In this document: positions 48,501 through 59,095 of the stretch, piece by piece | Position numbering within the stretch: the stretch's first letter is position 1 | Layout: each line of letters starts with the position of its first letter | DNA from: Nemopilema nomurai | Lineage: Eukaryota > Cnidaria > Scyphozoa > Rhizostomeae > Rhizostomatidae | Direction: 5' to 3' | Assembly: GCA_003864495.1 (NCBI GenBank) | Contig: ML133422.1 | Location: 927,057-991,056 of the forward strand | DNA length: 64,000 bases | Notes under the pieces: model-generated | Database searches by the model: none | Told to the model about the DNA's origin: nothing | The model's input: the letters and a program-made list of their open reading frames with translations, nothing else | Made by a program: the position numbers and the translations under genes

Positions 48501-50114
48501 GACAGCTACATCAAACGGGAGACTTCTAGTGGATGTGAATTTATGCATTGCCGATACGAATTAAAACATATTGCCCAATACAGTTGTCTGTCCCGAATGT
48601 TAGATTTATCAGTCTTGTGACATCTTGGGCGAAACTTAGCCCCGTATATCAAACCTAAAAGAAACAATATATTCAGAAAAGCCCAAACATTTGTAAAACA
48701 ACAATTTTGAATGATTTTACAAACTCTTTCAACGAGTTAATTGGACTCTTAAAACAAATCATTTTTCAAATAGGAACTTAGTTTTGGTAAATCAATACTT
48801 CAATGTTTTGCAAACAAAATCAGCAAGAAAAAAGCCTCCCGAGAACGTTTAAGCATTTCAGATGTACTATTTATTGGTCTTTGAACTCTAATATTGCACA
48901 TTTCTTTCAGCAAAAAGGCAAATGTTTCTTAAACAACTGTGACTTGTTCATAAAACAAATCAAAATTTTGCATTCTCTGTGGAGAAATTTCGTGGTGAGT
49001 TGAGAACCAGTTTGGTATTTCGTAGGTAAGGTCTTCTAGTTAATTAACACGGATCTAGCGAAGTTTCTCGAAGGACAGGCAACCTGAAGTAAAAGATTTC
49101 CTACGATAAGAAGAATGTTGTACTATGGGTTCCTAAAACCTCGAATAGAAATAAATGAATAACGTTTTACCTACATTAATCAGTATATTTCTTCATTGAT
49201 TCTCAGCAATTTATGCATAGCAAGCTATACCCCTTGGGGACAAAAGTATGGAAACGATGGCCTAACAATGTTACGCCTGAGTGGCCACCATTGACGATGC
49301 TGAATATTTTAAAAAGATTTCGGCGCGAAAAGGACAGATGGCGTCAGCAAAAGTTAGAGAAACATAAACAATATTATACTTTTTTAAAAAAATCATAACA
49401 TATTCGTTGTTTTATATGGATATCATATTTCTTTACTAGATTTTTGCATACAATTTTTTAATGGATTACATCTTGATTGAAGACGAAGCTATCCGTCATA
49501 ATATAACTTCTGTCGCTTTTCCCGGACAGCTAACGGAGACCACGGCCACCATTGAACTCAGCGTAGGCCATCGCTTCCATACTTTTGACCCCAGTGTACA
49601 TTTAAAATGAGACATTTCTTTGGGATATCTGGCTGAAAACAATAGGCATCTTGAGGGTTAGGCCGGAAACAAAGGAACTTCCCGCTATTTGTGGGGCATG
49701 AGTGCCATCAAAGAACAACAACAGTTAGACAAGTTGAGGATGGCCAATAAGTTTTGATAAAATTTGATCTTTTTCGTCTACGGAAAATATTTTTAATTAT
49801 TGTGCTAGAAAAGTCCCCCAGCTACACACAACCTTTCAAGCGAAAATTCAACGGCATGTGTTTTTATTTGGCGTTTTGAAGACTTCAATAACTCCACCAA
49901 ACAGGCTTGGATTTGTACAACTTAGGTCATTCGGCATGAATCGCGCCGCTTCCGTTATAAAATGTTTGTTTTGTTAAAGCGGGGTTAAAGGCAAGCTCGA
50001 GAAACATACCGTATTCAATTTTGCCTCAGGGGGTACATCTTCCAGATGGTATGGCTTGGCAGTGCATGAAAACACGAGGAACAAACCGAGAGCCAAAACA
50101 ACAAGGCGGTCCAT
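42504..50114 (-). CDS. Acid lipase (lysosomal acid / gastric lipase family), one-base phase break
   Basis: Alpha/beta-hydrolase that cleaves triglycerides and cholesteryl esters; secreted or lysosomal. Exons: 50114-50010, 47479-47169, 45848-45606, 44826-44671, 43832-43761, 43459-43391, 42737-42504. A signal peptide ([20 protein letters not shown]) is followed by [14 protein letters not shown], the oxyanion-hole region VVFLQHGL and the family motif [12 protein letters not shown]. The nucleophile elbow is GHSQG (third exon), the catalytic Asp is in [10 protein letters not shown] and the His in [11 protein letters not shown] (last exon), so the triad is intact. The length, about 396 residues, matches human LIPA (399). 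Oddity: the third exon as written reaches a TAG at 45610-45608, two bases before its GT donor, and ends in phase 2, while the fourth exon needs phase 0. A single extra base near the CCCCC run (45615-45619) would remove the stop and repair the phase. This is an assembly indel, a null allele or a recent loss. Confidence 0.93.
43003..43219 (+). mobile_element. Short element with inverted ends enclosing a hammerhead-like motif
   Basis: Inverted ends: aacagctaacgtatatat at 43003 and the complement of atatatacgtaagctgtt near 43200-43214. Inside, 43072-43105 reads GAGATGAG, TTAATCA, CGAAAC, AGGCT and TGTAG, which matches a hammerhead ribozyme core except that the leading CT of CTGATGAG is GA. The segment ACA-GGCT-TGT can form stem III and is followed by a GTA cleavage triplet. 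It lies in the last lipase intron. Probably a relic of a ribozyme-bearing retroelement. Confidence 0.45.
45955..46233. repeat. GCGCCCC / CCGCCCC dispersed repeat cluster
   Basis: Alternating words aataagcgcccc and aaccgcccct recur about eight times, in two blocks split by about 100 bp of unrelated AT-rich sequence. It lies in the second lipase intron. Confidence 0.7.
49230..49596. mobile_element. Tc1/mariner-like miniature inverted-repeat element
   Basis: Left end ccccttggggacaaaagtat and, complemented, right end cactggggtcaaaagtatgg form imperfect inverted repeats that continue with ggaarcgatggcct. Both ends abut TA dinucleotides (49228-49229 and 49597-49598), the Tc1/mariner target duplication. 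The 367-bp element has no transposase; an open frame of about 60 residues inside is not recognisable. It sits in the first lipase intron. Confidence 0.7.
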
Positions 50115-51038
50115 CTTATTTGCTGATAGGCTGCGAAGTTTTCTGTTTGCCTAGCTTGTGCACCAATGCTTTCAGTTTGCCTTCTCGTTCACCCTCGCTC
50201 GAAAATGGGTCCCGGAAATAACAAAAATTAGCGTGATGCTTTATGCAACTGTCATGTGCTTGGCGGCTGACATACATACGGTTTGGTATTGTTTTACAGT
50301 CATTTACCTTTCACCATAAATTCAAAGATCGAATTCCAAGAACAATAGGATTATTTGAGCAAATTTCTTGGCTAGTATGGGCATCTTGGTAACTGGTAAC
50401 CGGTCCAAAAGGGTAGAATTACGAAACCGAGACTGTTATTTGACAACTACTTTAAAGGAATAAAGCCTATAATAATATTGAGCCCTGAAAATTGCTAAAA
50501 TTTATGAATAGTTTAAGAATAATGCCGGCTCAGCCTTCATAAAGACTAAAATTTCTATTTAATATGAGTTTTCTCCCAAAGCAGAACAACTGTCACATTA
50601 ACGCTTTGAGTATTTATATGTACCACAACACATACACTCAGATAAAGCAACACATCAAGAAAGATAAAATGTTTTTCGATGATCGACGAATTTACACCTT
50701 GTTTTGGGCAAGAATAAATTAAGAATAACTTTAGACTCAAAATAAAAAACTTTTAAGAATATTCTATGATATTCTTATGAAAGCGTGTGTAGCTTCGAAA
50801 GTTCTCACAAATGTGGAATAAGTCTTTTATTGGATTTAATGGATAACAAGAAAGAAAAACAACTTGAGTAAGAATTTGTCTGAGTTGTTGTAAATTCAAC
50901 ATTGCTTGAAGCATACGCAAAGGAAATATTTAGGGGCAGATCTAAGCGAAATTCTGAAGGGTGATCAATATGGCTTTATTTTATTGAGAAAATGACCACA
51001 CCAAAACCACGCCCTTTTACTTTACCTTCTCTTTATCG

Positions 51039-51200
51039 CTAGCGAAATTCTAAATCTACTGCAATTTCTCTCCAACTTCTTGCCACAATTTTATGCGAAA
51101 CTCCTGATTTTAATGCTTTTAGTTTCTTTGACTTATACTCTGATATCATAGTGTTATTTTGCCAAATATTGCGAATTTCCAGCTCACTGGTTGTTGCCAT
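51039..51200 (-). pseudogene. Short ORF with helix-turn-helix-like character
   Basis: ATG at 51200, TAG at 51041-51039, 53 residues. It is Lys-rich with a pattern SGVSHKIVARSWREIAVDLE that suggests a Myb/SANT or homeodomain-like helix-turn-helix N-terminus. Its base usage looks coding, but it ends abruptly and no downstream exon was found. It may be a fragment of a transposon-associated DNA-binding protein. No firm family assignment. Confidence 0.35.
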
Positions 51201-51528
51201 TGATGCCTCTGCCTATGGTCGGTCTATTACGCCAAGATTTTCCTTGCTTTCGTGTAATACCTGTTTTCACGATTGCACGATTTGTAAACAACCGCGTATG
51301 CGTGTAGTTGACAGAGAAGAAATTCCCTGGTTGAGACCGCATTCTTTGAAATTTAAAAAATATTTGAAATCCATGGGTTCTCACGCCAGTGTTGAAACCC
51401 CTCGATTGTGCACAGTGATTGGCTAAATTCACTACCACGCGGTGCAGAAACTGGTATAATTTACAGGCCAAGGGTTTCTCTAATGGCAGGGTAATAGATG
51501 AGGCAATGGTTTCCGAGTCTGAAGAATG

Positions 51529-51583
51529 CATAGAGTTAGGAATATAAGTTTTATATTCTAGGTTTTATATTCCTAACTCTATG
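51529..51583. repeat. Perfect 19-bp inverted repeat (hairpin)
   Basis: catagagttaggaatataa at 51529-51547 is exactly complementary to 51565-51583, separated by a 17-nt loop. It sits in the lipase/AIDA intergenic region. It could be a transposon end pair, a recent inverted duplication, or a transcribed hairpin. Confidence 0.85.
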
Positions 51584-52638
51584 GAAGAATGCTATATAGC
51601 GGTACTGTAACAGAAATAGCCTCCTCTAATATGATTGCACAGTATTGTATCCGTAGTCTCGCTTTCGTGTATAATCTAATGAATGAACGCTTTACTTTCT
51701 AATAATCCCTTGTTAGTAAATTAGTATATAAGTGAGTTATTCTATAAGAAGAGTTAGTTGTTGCCGAGATGGCAAAAGAACGACAAGAAAGTCTCTTTTG
51801 TGCGTCTCAACTCTTTGAGGGAAACCTCTTACAGTACCAGGGAGGGGGGGGGCATTTTAATATGATTTCAATACTTGAAACGAAAGAATAGCCCCAAGCA
51901 CCCATCGCGCCCTACAGGATCTACCCCTGAAATATAAGCGACCTATTAATGCTTGCAAGGCTTGCTTCTTGTTTGGTATCTATTTTTTTAAAGTTTGCCC
52001 TGACAGACCTATAGTAGGGACAGTTTATAAAAAAGGCTTCTTTGCTATTGATTGTTCATAGTGGCTAATCAAAATATTTTTAACCGAACTGCATATAAAC
52101 ATGGATGCAAAGAACTTGCTTTTTTTGGGAGGGTCTATTTCTGGCTTTCTAAACCATTTTCAGGTGCAGGCCTCGGACCCCAATTATGCCTCGGTGTTCA
52201 GCCCCCCAAACCGCTGCGCGTTTCCTTGTTACAGCCGAAGGTGCAAAGTTCAAGCCCATTGGGACCATGGAAGGGTTATGCAACGCAAACGGGGAGATGC
52301 AAACTTGAACGTGGGTGCAACTAAATCACCGCCTGAAGGAATGGTAGGTAACAACTAGGCATAACTCTGCAAATTATTTTTATCCAACCTTCAAAAGAGT
52401 TACATAATGTAGACTTCTTTTGAATTGCCTTCAGTTGCCAAGAAAAACAAACAGACCGACTACCAGTTGTTTAATTATGAAACAAAACACATAGATTTTG
52501 CGAATGAATGTTTTTCCTGAATGAATCCGCGGTTGTCATGTTTACTCTTTACCATGGCAACATGGAAACAGAGACGTGAACTTATCTAAATCGAAGGCAC
52601 TTGTACTGCACGTACCAGAGCAAGTAAGTAAACAAGGA

Positions 52639-55600
52639 ATGATGCCGGGTAAATACAGTCTAAAGGGAAAAATTTCTACACGCTGGAACTCTTTGTTTCT
52701 CAAAGCTTTCGATTGTGATCGTACAGGACGCATACCTGATGCAATTATACAGTACCAGAGGTTGGTTTTGATATGAAATTTGATCGGTTTATTTACAAAT
52801 TGTACTGCAATTTTTGTGGATGAAATTTCCAGCTACATTCTAGGTGCGAATAAGTTTACGTGTTTCAGTTCTTGTTCTTCGAATGATCTGAAAGTTGCAG
52901 TGAGAAACTTTTCTTCGAAGCTACCTGATGTTCCAAAATAAAGGTTAATAAATGAGCCATAAATCTTATTATTTGGAAAAATTGTCCCATTGCCATTGTT
53001 ATTTTTTATTGCTACATAGTGCCTGGGCCAAAATGAGATGTACTTAAGTTGATTTTTGCCATTTGTATGATAGTAAGTATTAAGTTGATGTTCGAAGGAA
53101 ATTTCGTTTCCCACAAACTTCTAAACGGTTGGGTTAAAAATAGGAGCATAATTGGCGAAAAGCATCACGTGGACCGTCTATTTTCCCACTTTAGTTTTTT
53201 CTTACGACATAAGAAGCTGGAAGTTATGCAGCCGTTAGATCGTTGCTACCTCGAGACATTAGCAGCAAGGAAATTATTTTGTTTGACTTTGTTTAATAGT
53301 GGTCGTCTAGATACCCGGAAGTCGCTGGAGACAAATAATGTCCCTTTACCTAAATTAGTTAGAAAATTAACCGAAGCGTTTTCCAAAGCAATTGTCTCTA
53401 TGAAACACCTTGTAATTAAATGATAGTCCTTGTGCTCTCCTTTGTACAAGGTTGCCTGATAGGGAATATACATCAATTCTTAGAGAAAGTCATTAGGTAC
53501 AAGAAAGATACTCTCAGATCGTTATTTTACAAGAAATATTTAGATATAACTCATGAAAGCAAAAGCAACGTAAAATATACTTGGCTGCTTCTGTTACCTG
53601 TCAGTTGCATGCATAAGTCAATAAGGATATGAATAAATAATTCAAAATAGTGATTTTGAAAGCCATCAGTTTATAAAGCCTGTAGAGCTTTTCAAGCAAT
53701 GTTAAAGACTTTCTGTGTAAAAGTCCTTCTAAAATATAGAGTTTTTGAGCATTTGAAATGTCATTGATTGTATAATGTACCTAGTAGATATAAGGACATA
53801 CAAGCACTGTTATTTATTGAATGCAAACTGCCTCATTATCTTGTAAACAACAGGGTTGGTTTTTCGCAGGGGTATACTTGAATTGGTTGGTTTTGTTTGG
53901 CACTGCCCAGTAAAGTTTGATATAATAGATTCATTGCACAAAAATTATTGGGTTGTTTTGGCCAACAGAAAAACTTCTTTGATACATTTCTGTGGAGAGT
54001 TTCTAATTGTAAAATGATCATAGTCAATTTAAATTAAAAGAAATAAGACTCATTTTGATTGTTTCCATTCCGCTGAAGATATGAAAACCGATTTAATTTG
54101 GTTTTTAGCACTGCTGCAGCAATTGAAAGTGACCTGCTTCAAGTTCAAGAAGTTTTTAGGTATGACCAATTGGTGAGTAAGCTTACAGTACAATTTCATT
54201 TATCTATGCTAAATGATTTTGAAAAATGTTTGTCTCACATTTTCAAGTATTTAGAAAATGATAAAATATATGTTTTTACCTGCAGGGGTCTGAAAGCTGT
54301 TTGATTTTTAATAATGAATGTTTTAAATTTAAGTTCCTCTCCTTAGGTAAAACTGTACTGTTCCATGTTTTACATATTTTGATTTTCACTATTGATTTGA
54401 CAGGAAATATCCGTCTCTTCTACTCCATTTTCTTGACTGGTTACTTAGCTTTTAAGTAAATTTCAATACCTAGATGCCATGATCCTAGAGCATTTTTGTA
54501 CATCTTTATACCTGCATTCATATTTGTAATAACTATTTCAATGTTTTTAGTACAACATCAAGAAGGCATGTGCCTGCTTCAGAGTCAGAGCCAGGACCTT
54601 GCAGGTATTTTCAAAGCTTTATCAAATGTTGTCTGGGCTTGTTGATAACATAGTCCTTCCGTTTAGAATTTTCTTCACCTACCCTCTCCATTCACAAAAT
54701 TTCAGTGATATGAAAGTGATTTTGATAAAATATTTTAAACATTTCCTTTCCATCAGCCCAAATGATGTTTTCTCTTTGTTTTGTTCTAGCCTAAACAGAA
54801 TGGTTTTTAGTTTTATTAAACTTGTGATCAGGTTCTTCAAATAAGTTTTTTTCACTTGCAAGATAGTGACATAATTCAGAGTCAAACATTTTGTCCAATG
54901 TAAAGTTTAGTATATACTTGTTAAAGCTATGGTTTATTGGTTTTTTGATAATGTTAAGTAGAATGTTTTATTGATCTGATCATCAGAGTCTCTATACTTG
55001 CCCTGTGTGTTATAAAACTTAACATCTCTACTTCAGATCCCAAAGAATGTGCACACTGTTACTGCTACTTTACTTTTACTGTTACTTTTCTTGTGTGCGC
55101 ACTTTTCTCCAGCCCGTAAAGCAAAGTTTGCATTGTTTAATCATAGTATTTTTTATATTTTGTATAATATTTTTAATCATAGTTACTATATTTTACTCAT
55201 TTACAGAATATGAATCAATGTGATCCTATGGCTATTGCCGAGATTCAGAAGCTTGCTCCAAGTAAGTTTTTGTTTCTCTGTCATTACGTAAATGTATGTT
55301 TATTCTTTATATCTCCAGTTTTAGCTCTGGAGATTCCTTCCCCATTTAATGGTTTCATTGGCTCAGAAAAATGAGTGTTTGTTTTTATGCACGATGCTAC
55401 AATGTAAATCACACGAAATACCAAAACAGAATTAGAAGTTTCTTGAAACAACTGACTTAAGTAATACACCCCCAAGTTCAACAATGACCTTTATTCTAAC
55501 AAGGCTTGCTAAATATAAAATAATGTGTGCAAAATCATGAGTTATAATGTTTCAACCTAGATATCTTATGATACCAGCAACTGTGCCCTTGTAACCTTTA

Positions 55601-58600
55601 TTTTTCCAGATTGGCTGCAGGTATAAAAAAGTAGTAAGCTGTCTTGCTTCCATTCACATCTTAATATAAAGAGCTTATCTACATTCAGCAATAATCACCT
55701 TTTCAATTTTTTTTAGTGATGAAACACTTCACTTCTTGGAAAGCACCTTTCCCTCTTGTTGTTCATCAAAGTGATTTTAGTGATGATAAGTGAGTAAAAG
55801 ATTCTTTGTTTAGCTCCTGTGTTTACCTCTACAGAATCATTTAACTGAAGGGTGCTGCAGAGGGAGCACAATGCTATTTACCTTTCATTTTTCTTATTTT
55901 CACAAATTTAAATATTAAAGTTAAATATTTCTTGCACAAGAAAATGTAACTATTTGCAGAAATTATTTAACATTTGAAAAAGATTCTTCAGCACATAGTC
56001 ATCCTCCCTCTTCCTTACAAGAACATTTTCATACCTCAAGCTATGCAAAATGCCTAGTATCCTTTCTCTGAAGTTGATCTAAAGTTACACTTTGTGTTTA
56101 GGAGAGTAAAGGGTTAACTGCTATCACCATGCAAAAAAAGGGAAATCTATGAACAATTTTCCTAAATGCATGTTGCTCTTCAGTTCTAGTGCCAGCAGCT
56201 TTCGAAGTCTAAATAGCATAAATCAAGTAGACGATGAAGAGCTAATTGCAAGCAACAATGTTATAGGTATTTTGAATTTTTATTAAAACATTTTTTAATA
56301 AAAGTACACTGCCATTGGCCCTAGTTTTAATTTTTATATTTCATGTGCCCATCAGAGAATTTGGATTTTATGAGATATCAAACATGGTATTGAACCATCA
56401 AACATATAGTTTTTAGAGAAGATATCCTTTTATATTTCTAGAAAATGAAATATTAAGATAAGGTCATGGGAAACAATTTGTGAAAGTTCAAAATACTAGT
56501 ATGCAAAAGAGTATGGTTCCACCGTTCTGTAGTATTTCCAACATCTCTTGTGTACCCTAGAACATATCAAGGTGAGAACTTCAACTTGTGACTTTAAAGT
56601 ACTACAGAAGAAAGTTCAAATATACTTGGATGGACTTAAAACAGTATTTTTTAATTTGATTGGTCCACCAGTGCCAGGCCATTTTGGTTATCCTCTCTTG
56701 TTTGTTGAATGACACTGAAGTGTATGCTATTCGTGTTAATTGTCTAAAAATAGTAATTTTTGGTCTAGTTGAAGTCTTCCAATCATTATTCTCATCTTGG
56801 CATGGTCCATTGTCAATATTTATATCAATATGTTACTATCTTGAAAATTGAGGACCCGAATAGTTTTGACAAATCATTCCTTGAGTGTTTCGGTTATTTT
56901 GGCAGTTTCGGCACTTGTTTCTTCTCGTATTAAGTGTTTCGATTGTTTCATCTGTTTCCGTATTTGTTTCATTTTATCTTGAAAGTTTCAATTGTTTTGG
57001 CTGTTTCTCTTCACTTAAAAAGTTTTGGTTGTTTCGACTGTTTTGGCATTTGTTTCTTTTCTAAATTCTTAGGGAATCCCCTTCTACCAATGCTGAATCC
57101 ACAATTTGGTAAACACCGTGTTACTATAAAGATCGAGAGCATTGGGGCCAAGCGCGCTGAACGTCTAATTCAGCCATTTCTTTCGATTTGTGTCAAAGGT
57201 AGGCATATTATTTTAAAAACATTCTATATTCTAAGCCTACCCATAGACGTTCTATCTATGAAAGTATAAATTTTTACGTAGATAATATAGCAAATATAAC
57301 ATTATAAATTGTAATGTTGTATTATATAAATTAATATCCGTATTTTTCATGTAATACCGTTAGAATTGATGTGGTATACCACTTGAATTTTTCCCCATAT
57401 CATAAATATGATATATTGTGATACAACACATATACATTGTGATAAAATGTGATATATTAATATGATATTCACATCTACTTGTATAATCTCTATTTATCGG
57501 TAAATAAAAGTCGAAACGTTACCTCTTCTTATATTAGAACAAATTATGTCCCCTTGTTTGGTATGTTTTGACTTCATCATTCTCCATCTGTTACCAACCA
57601 CGCGAAAAAGTCATTTCAAGGTAGCGCTACCAATTTCTTTCAATTTTCACTTAGTATGCAATATCTGACAGCAACAACTGTACCACTGCAATGAAAAGTG
57701 CATTCAAGTTTTCCAGTTCTATCATAGATGATGTTGGTTTATGCATAAGTCCAACTCAAGAGATTCGAAATCCTTCAAGCGTAGAGTCATGTTTAGTCTC
57801 TTATGGTCAAGAACTCCACATACAAAGATATCTAGAAGACATTTACAAAGGTGAGACAATGATCACAATCGGAACTTGTCTTACCTTACCATTTCACTAA
57901 TTTCATAGCTCAAGAGAGACTTGAGCACCAAAGCTAAATGTTTTCCTTATCTTATTATTTTTGTGCGTTATTTAAATTGATAAAGTCATAACTAACTTAG
58001 GCCTGAAATGACTTCAAGGAGGTGATTGAACGTTCTTAAAGGTCAAGCCTGATTTTGCATAATATATTTAGAATGTCAATTATTGTTTTCTAAGAATGTT
58101 TTGATTATTTCTTCTTACTGCAGTTTTCATCAATGTTTTTCCCGTGCAGTGAGATATTCCTATTATTTTTTAAGGTTCAGCCATATACTTCGAACTTAAA
58201 CATTACAAGCAAAAGCGAAGACTTGTGGATACAAAGTGTTACTCCTTATTGGATTACAAAAGTATATCCGGCGGGGATTATGTTTTGAATTTGTAAGTCA
58301 TTCAAGACTTTTATCTCTTTTCCCGATGGGATTAGCTTCATGCGTTAGTGAATTTGCAAGTGTTTTTATACTTAATTGTGACCTATGATCTGCTGCACAC
58401 ATTAAACTTGAAGACAGTCAATGTTCTTGAGTTGAAAAGATTTGATTCTGCTCCTCTTATTAATAAGGAACAATTTTTGTTTGCTTTCCATTTATTATGA
58501 CATCTGTCGCGTATCATATAAAGTAAAGCTGTGGAGATTAGAATATGAAAGCATCTAAACTGTCATAGATAATGTCATTATTTCATGGCTCATGGTTATT

Positions 58601-59095
58601 CAAATGCTAGATTTAATCGTGGTGATGGGGTACAATAGCGGTTTTAGGGTTTCGGGGCCCGAGACCGAAATAATCTGTTTGGCCCTTGTTTGCCAATTTG
58701 TTTTGTTATCCAAGATTATTCATCAAGATCTTTTCTGTTAAACTTGTTTAGCCATAAGGCGGTGCCTTTTCAATTTTATTTGGTGCGGGCCATTTCTGGG
58801 TTACCAAAAGCGCTGGGCCTAGGGCCATGGCCCCCCTGTCCCGTAAAACCGCCATTGATAGGGTGTACCTAGTCTATGTGATGTTTTGAATTTGTGAGTT
58901 CTAGTATTTTTGTTGAATTGAAACAAACTTCAAAATTGCTTTCGTATGTTTTCATCTGTCATTTCAACTTTGTGTATTCTTGACCTTTTTTATTTCAGAT
59001 TTAAAAAACCCGTTCAATACAGCAGCAAAAATCGAACTCTTATGTCAACAAAGCCGCTATATCTGAGAATACACGTCACAATTCACGACGATTAA
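52639..59095 (+). CDS. AIDA: Axin interactor, dorsalization-associated protein
   Basis: Adaptor that binds Axin and blocks Axin-driven JNK activation; in vertebrates it also acts in ER-associated degradation of lipid-synthesis enzymes. Ten exons: 52639-52760, 54109-54172, 54551-54604, 55207-55261, 55717-55789, 56184-56266, 57073-57198, 57728-57850, 58175-58292, 58999-59095. They total 915 nt, 304 residues plus stop, against about 306 in human, and all phases agree. The N-terminal helical domain carries RWNSLFLKAFDCDRTGRIPD followed by AIIQYQR; the linker is acidic (NQVDDEEL). The C-terminal C2-like domain shows VTIKIESIGAKRAERLIQPF, ICVKDDVGLCISPTQE, AIYFELKHYKQKRRLVDTKC and KPLYLRIHVTIHDD. 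ATG 52639 was chosen because it gives the family length; an upstream in-frame ATG at 52576 would add 21 residues. The fifth-last junction uses the acceptor at 57727 (exon from 57728), not the earlier AG at 57653-57654, because only this keeps the frame and the VKD alignment. Confidence 0.95.
58633..58857. mobile_element. hAT-like miniature element in last AIDA intron
   Basis: Ends caatagcggttttaggg and, complemented, caatggcggttttacggg are inverted repeats close to the hAT-type CAGTGGCGG terminus. Flanks atggggta (58625-58632) and atagggtg (58858-58865) are 8-bp duplications differing at two positions. It is 225 bp long with no coding capacity. Confidence 0.65.

Larger units (their letters stand above)
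50115..52575. other. Divergent intergenic region between lipase and AIDA
   Basis: The two genes point away from each other, so both promoters should lie here. Contents recognised: a 53-codon minus-strand ORF (51200-51039), a long hairpin (51529-51583), a poly-G tract near 51842, and a GC-richer open segment at about 52100-52360 that could not be assigned. Confidence 0.5.

Noticed and set aside
52052..52358. Overlapping plus-strand frames as the start of AIDA
   Set aside because: Not needed for the family-length protein and not alignable with AIDA.
54551..54605. Using the GT at 54160 as donor of the second AIDA exon
   Set aside because: It would put the third exon in a frame that does not match the family; the gtgagt donor at 54173 gives the conserved reading.
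57655..57727. Extending an AIDA exon leftward to the AG at 57653-57654
   Set aside because: This would put the exon in phase 0 while the upstream exon ends in phase 1; the acceptor ending at 57727 fits both phase and family alignment.
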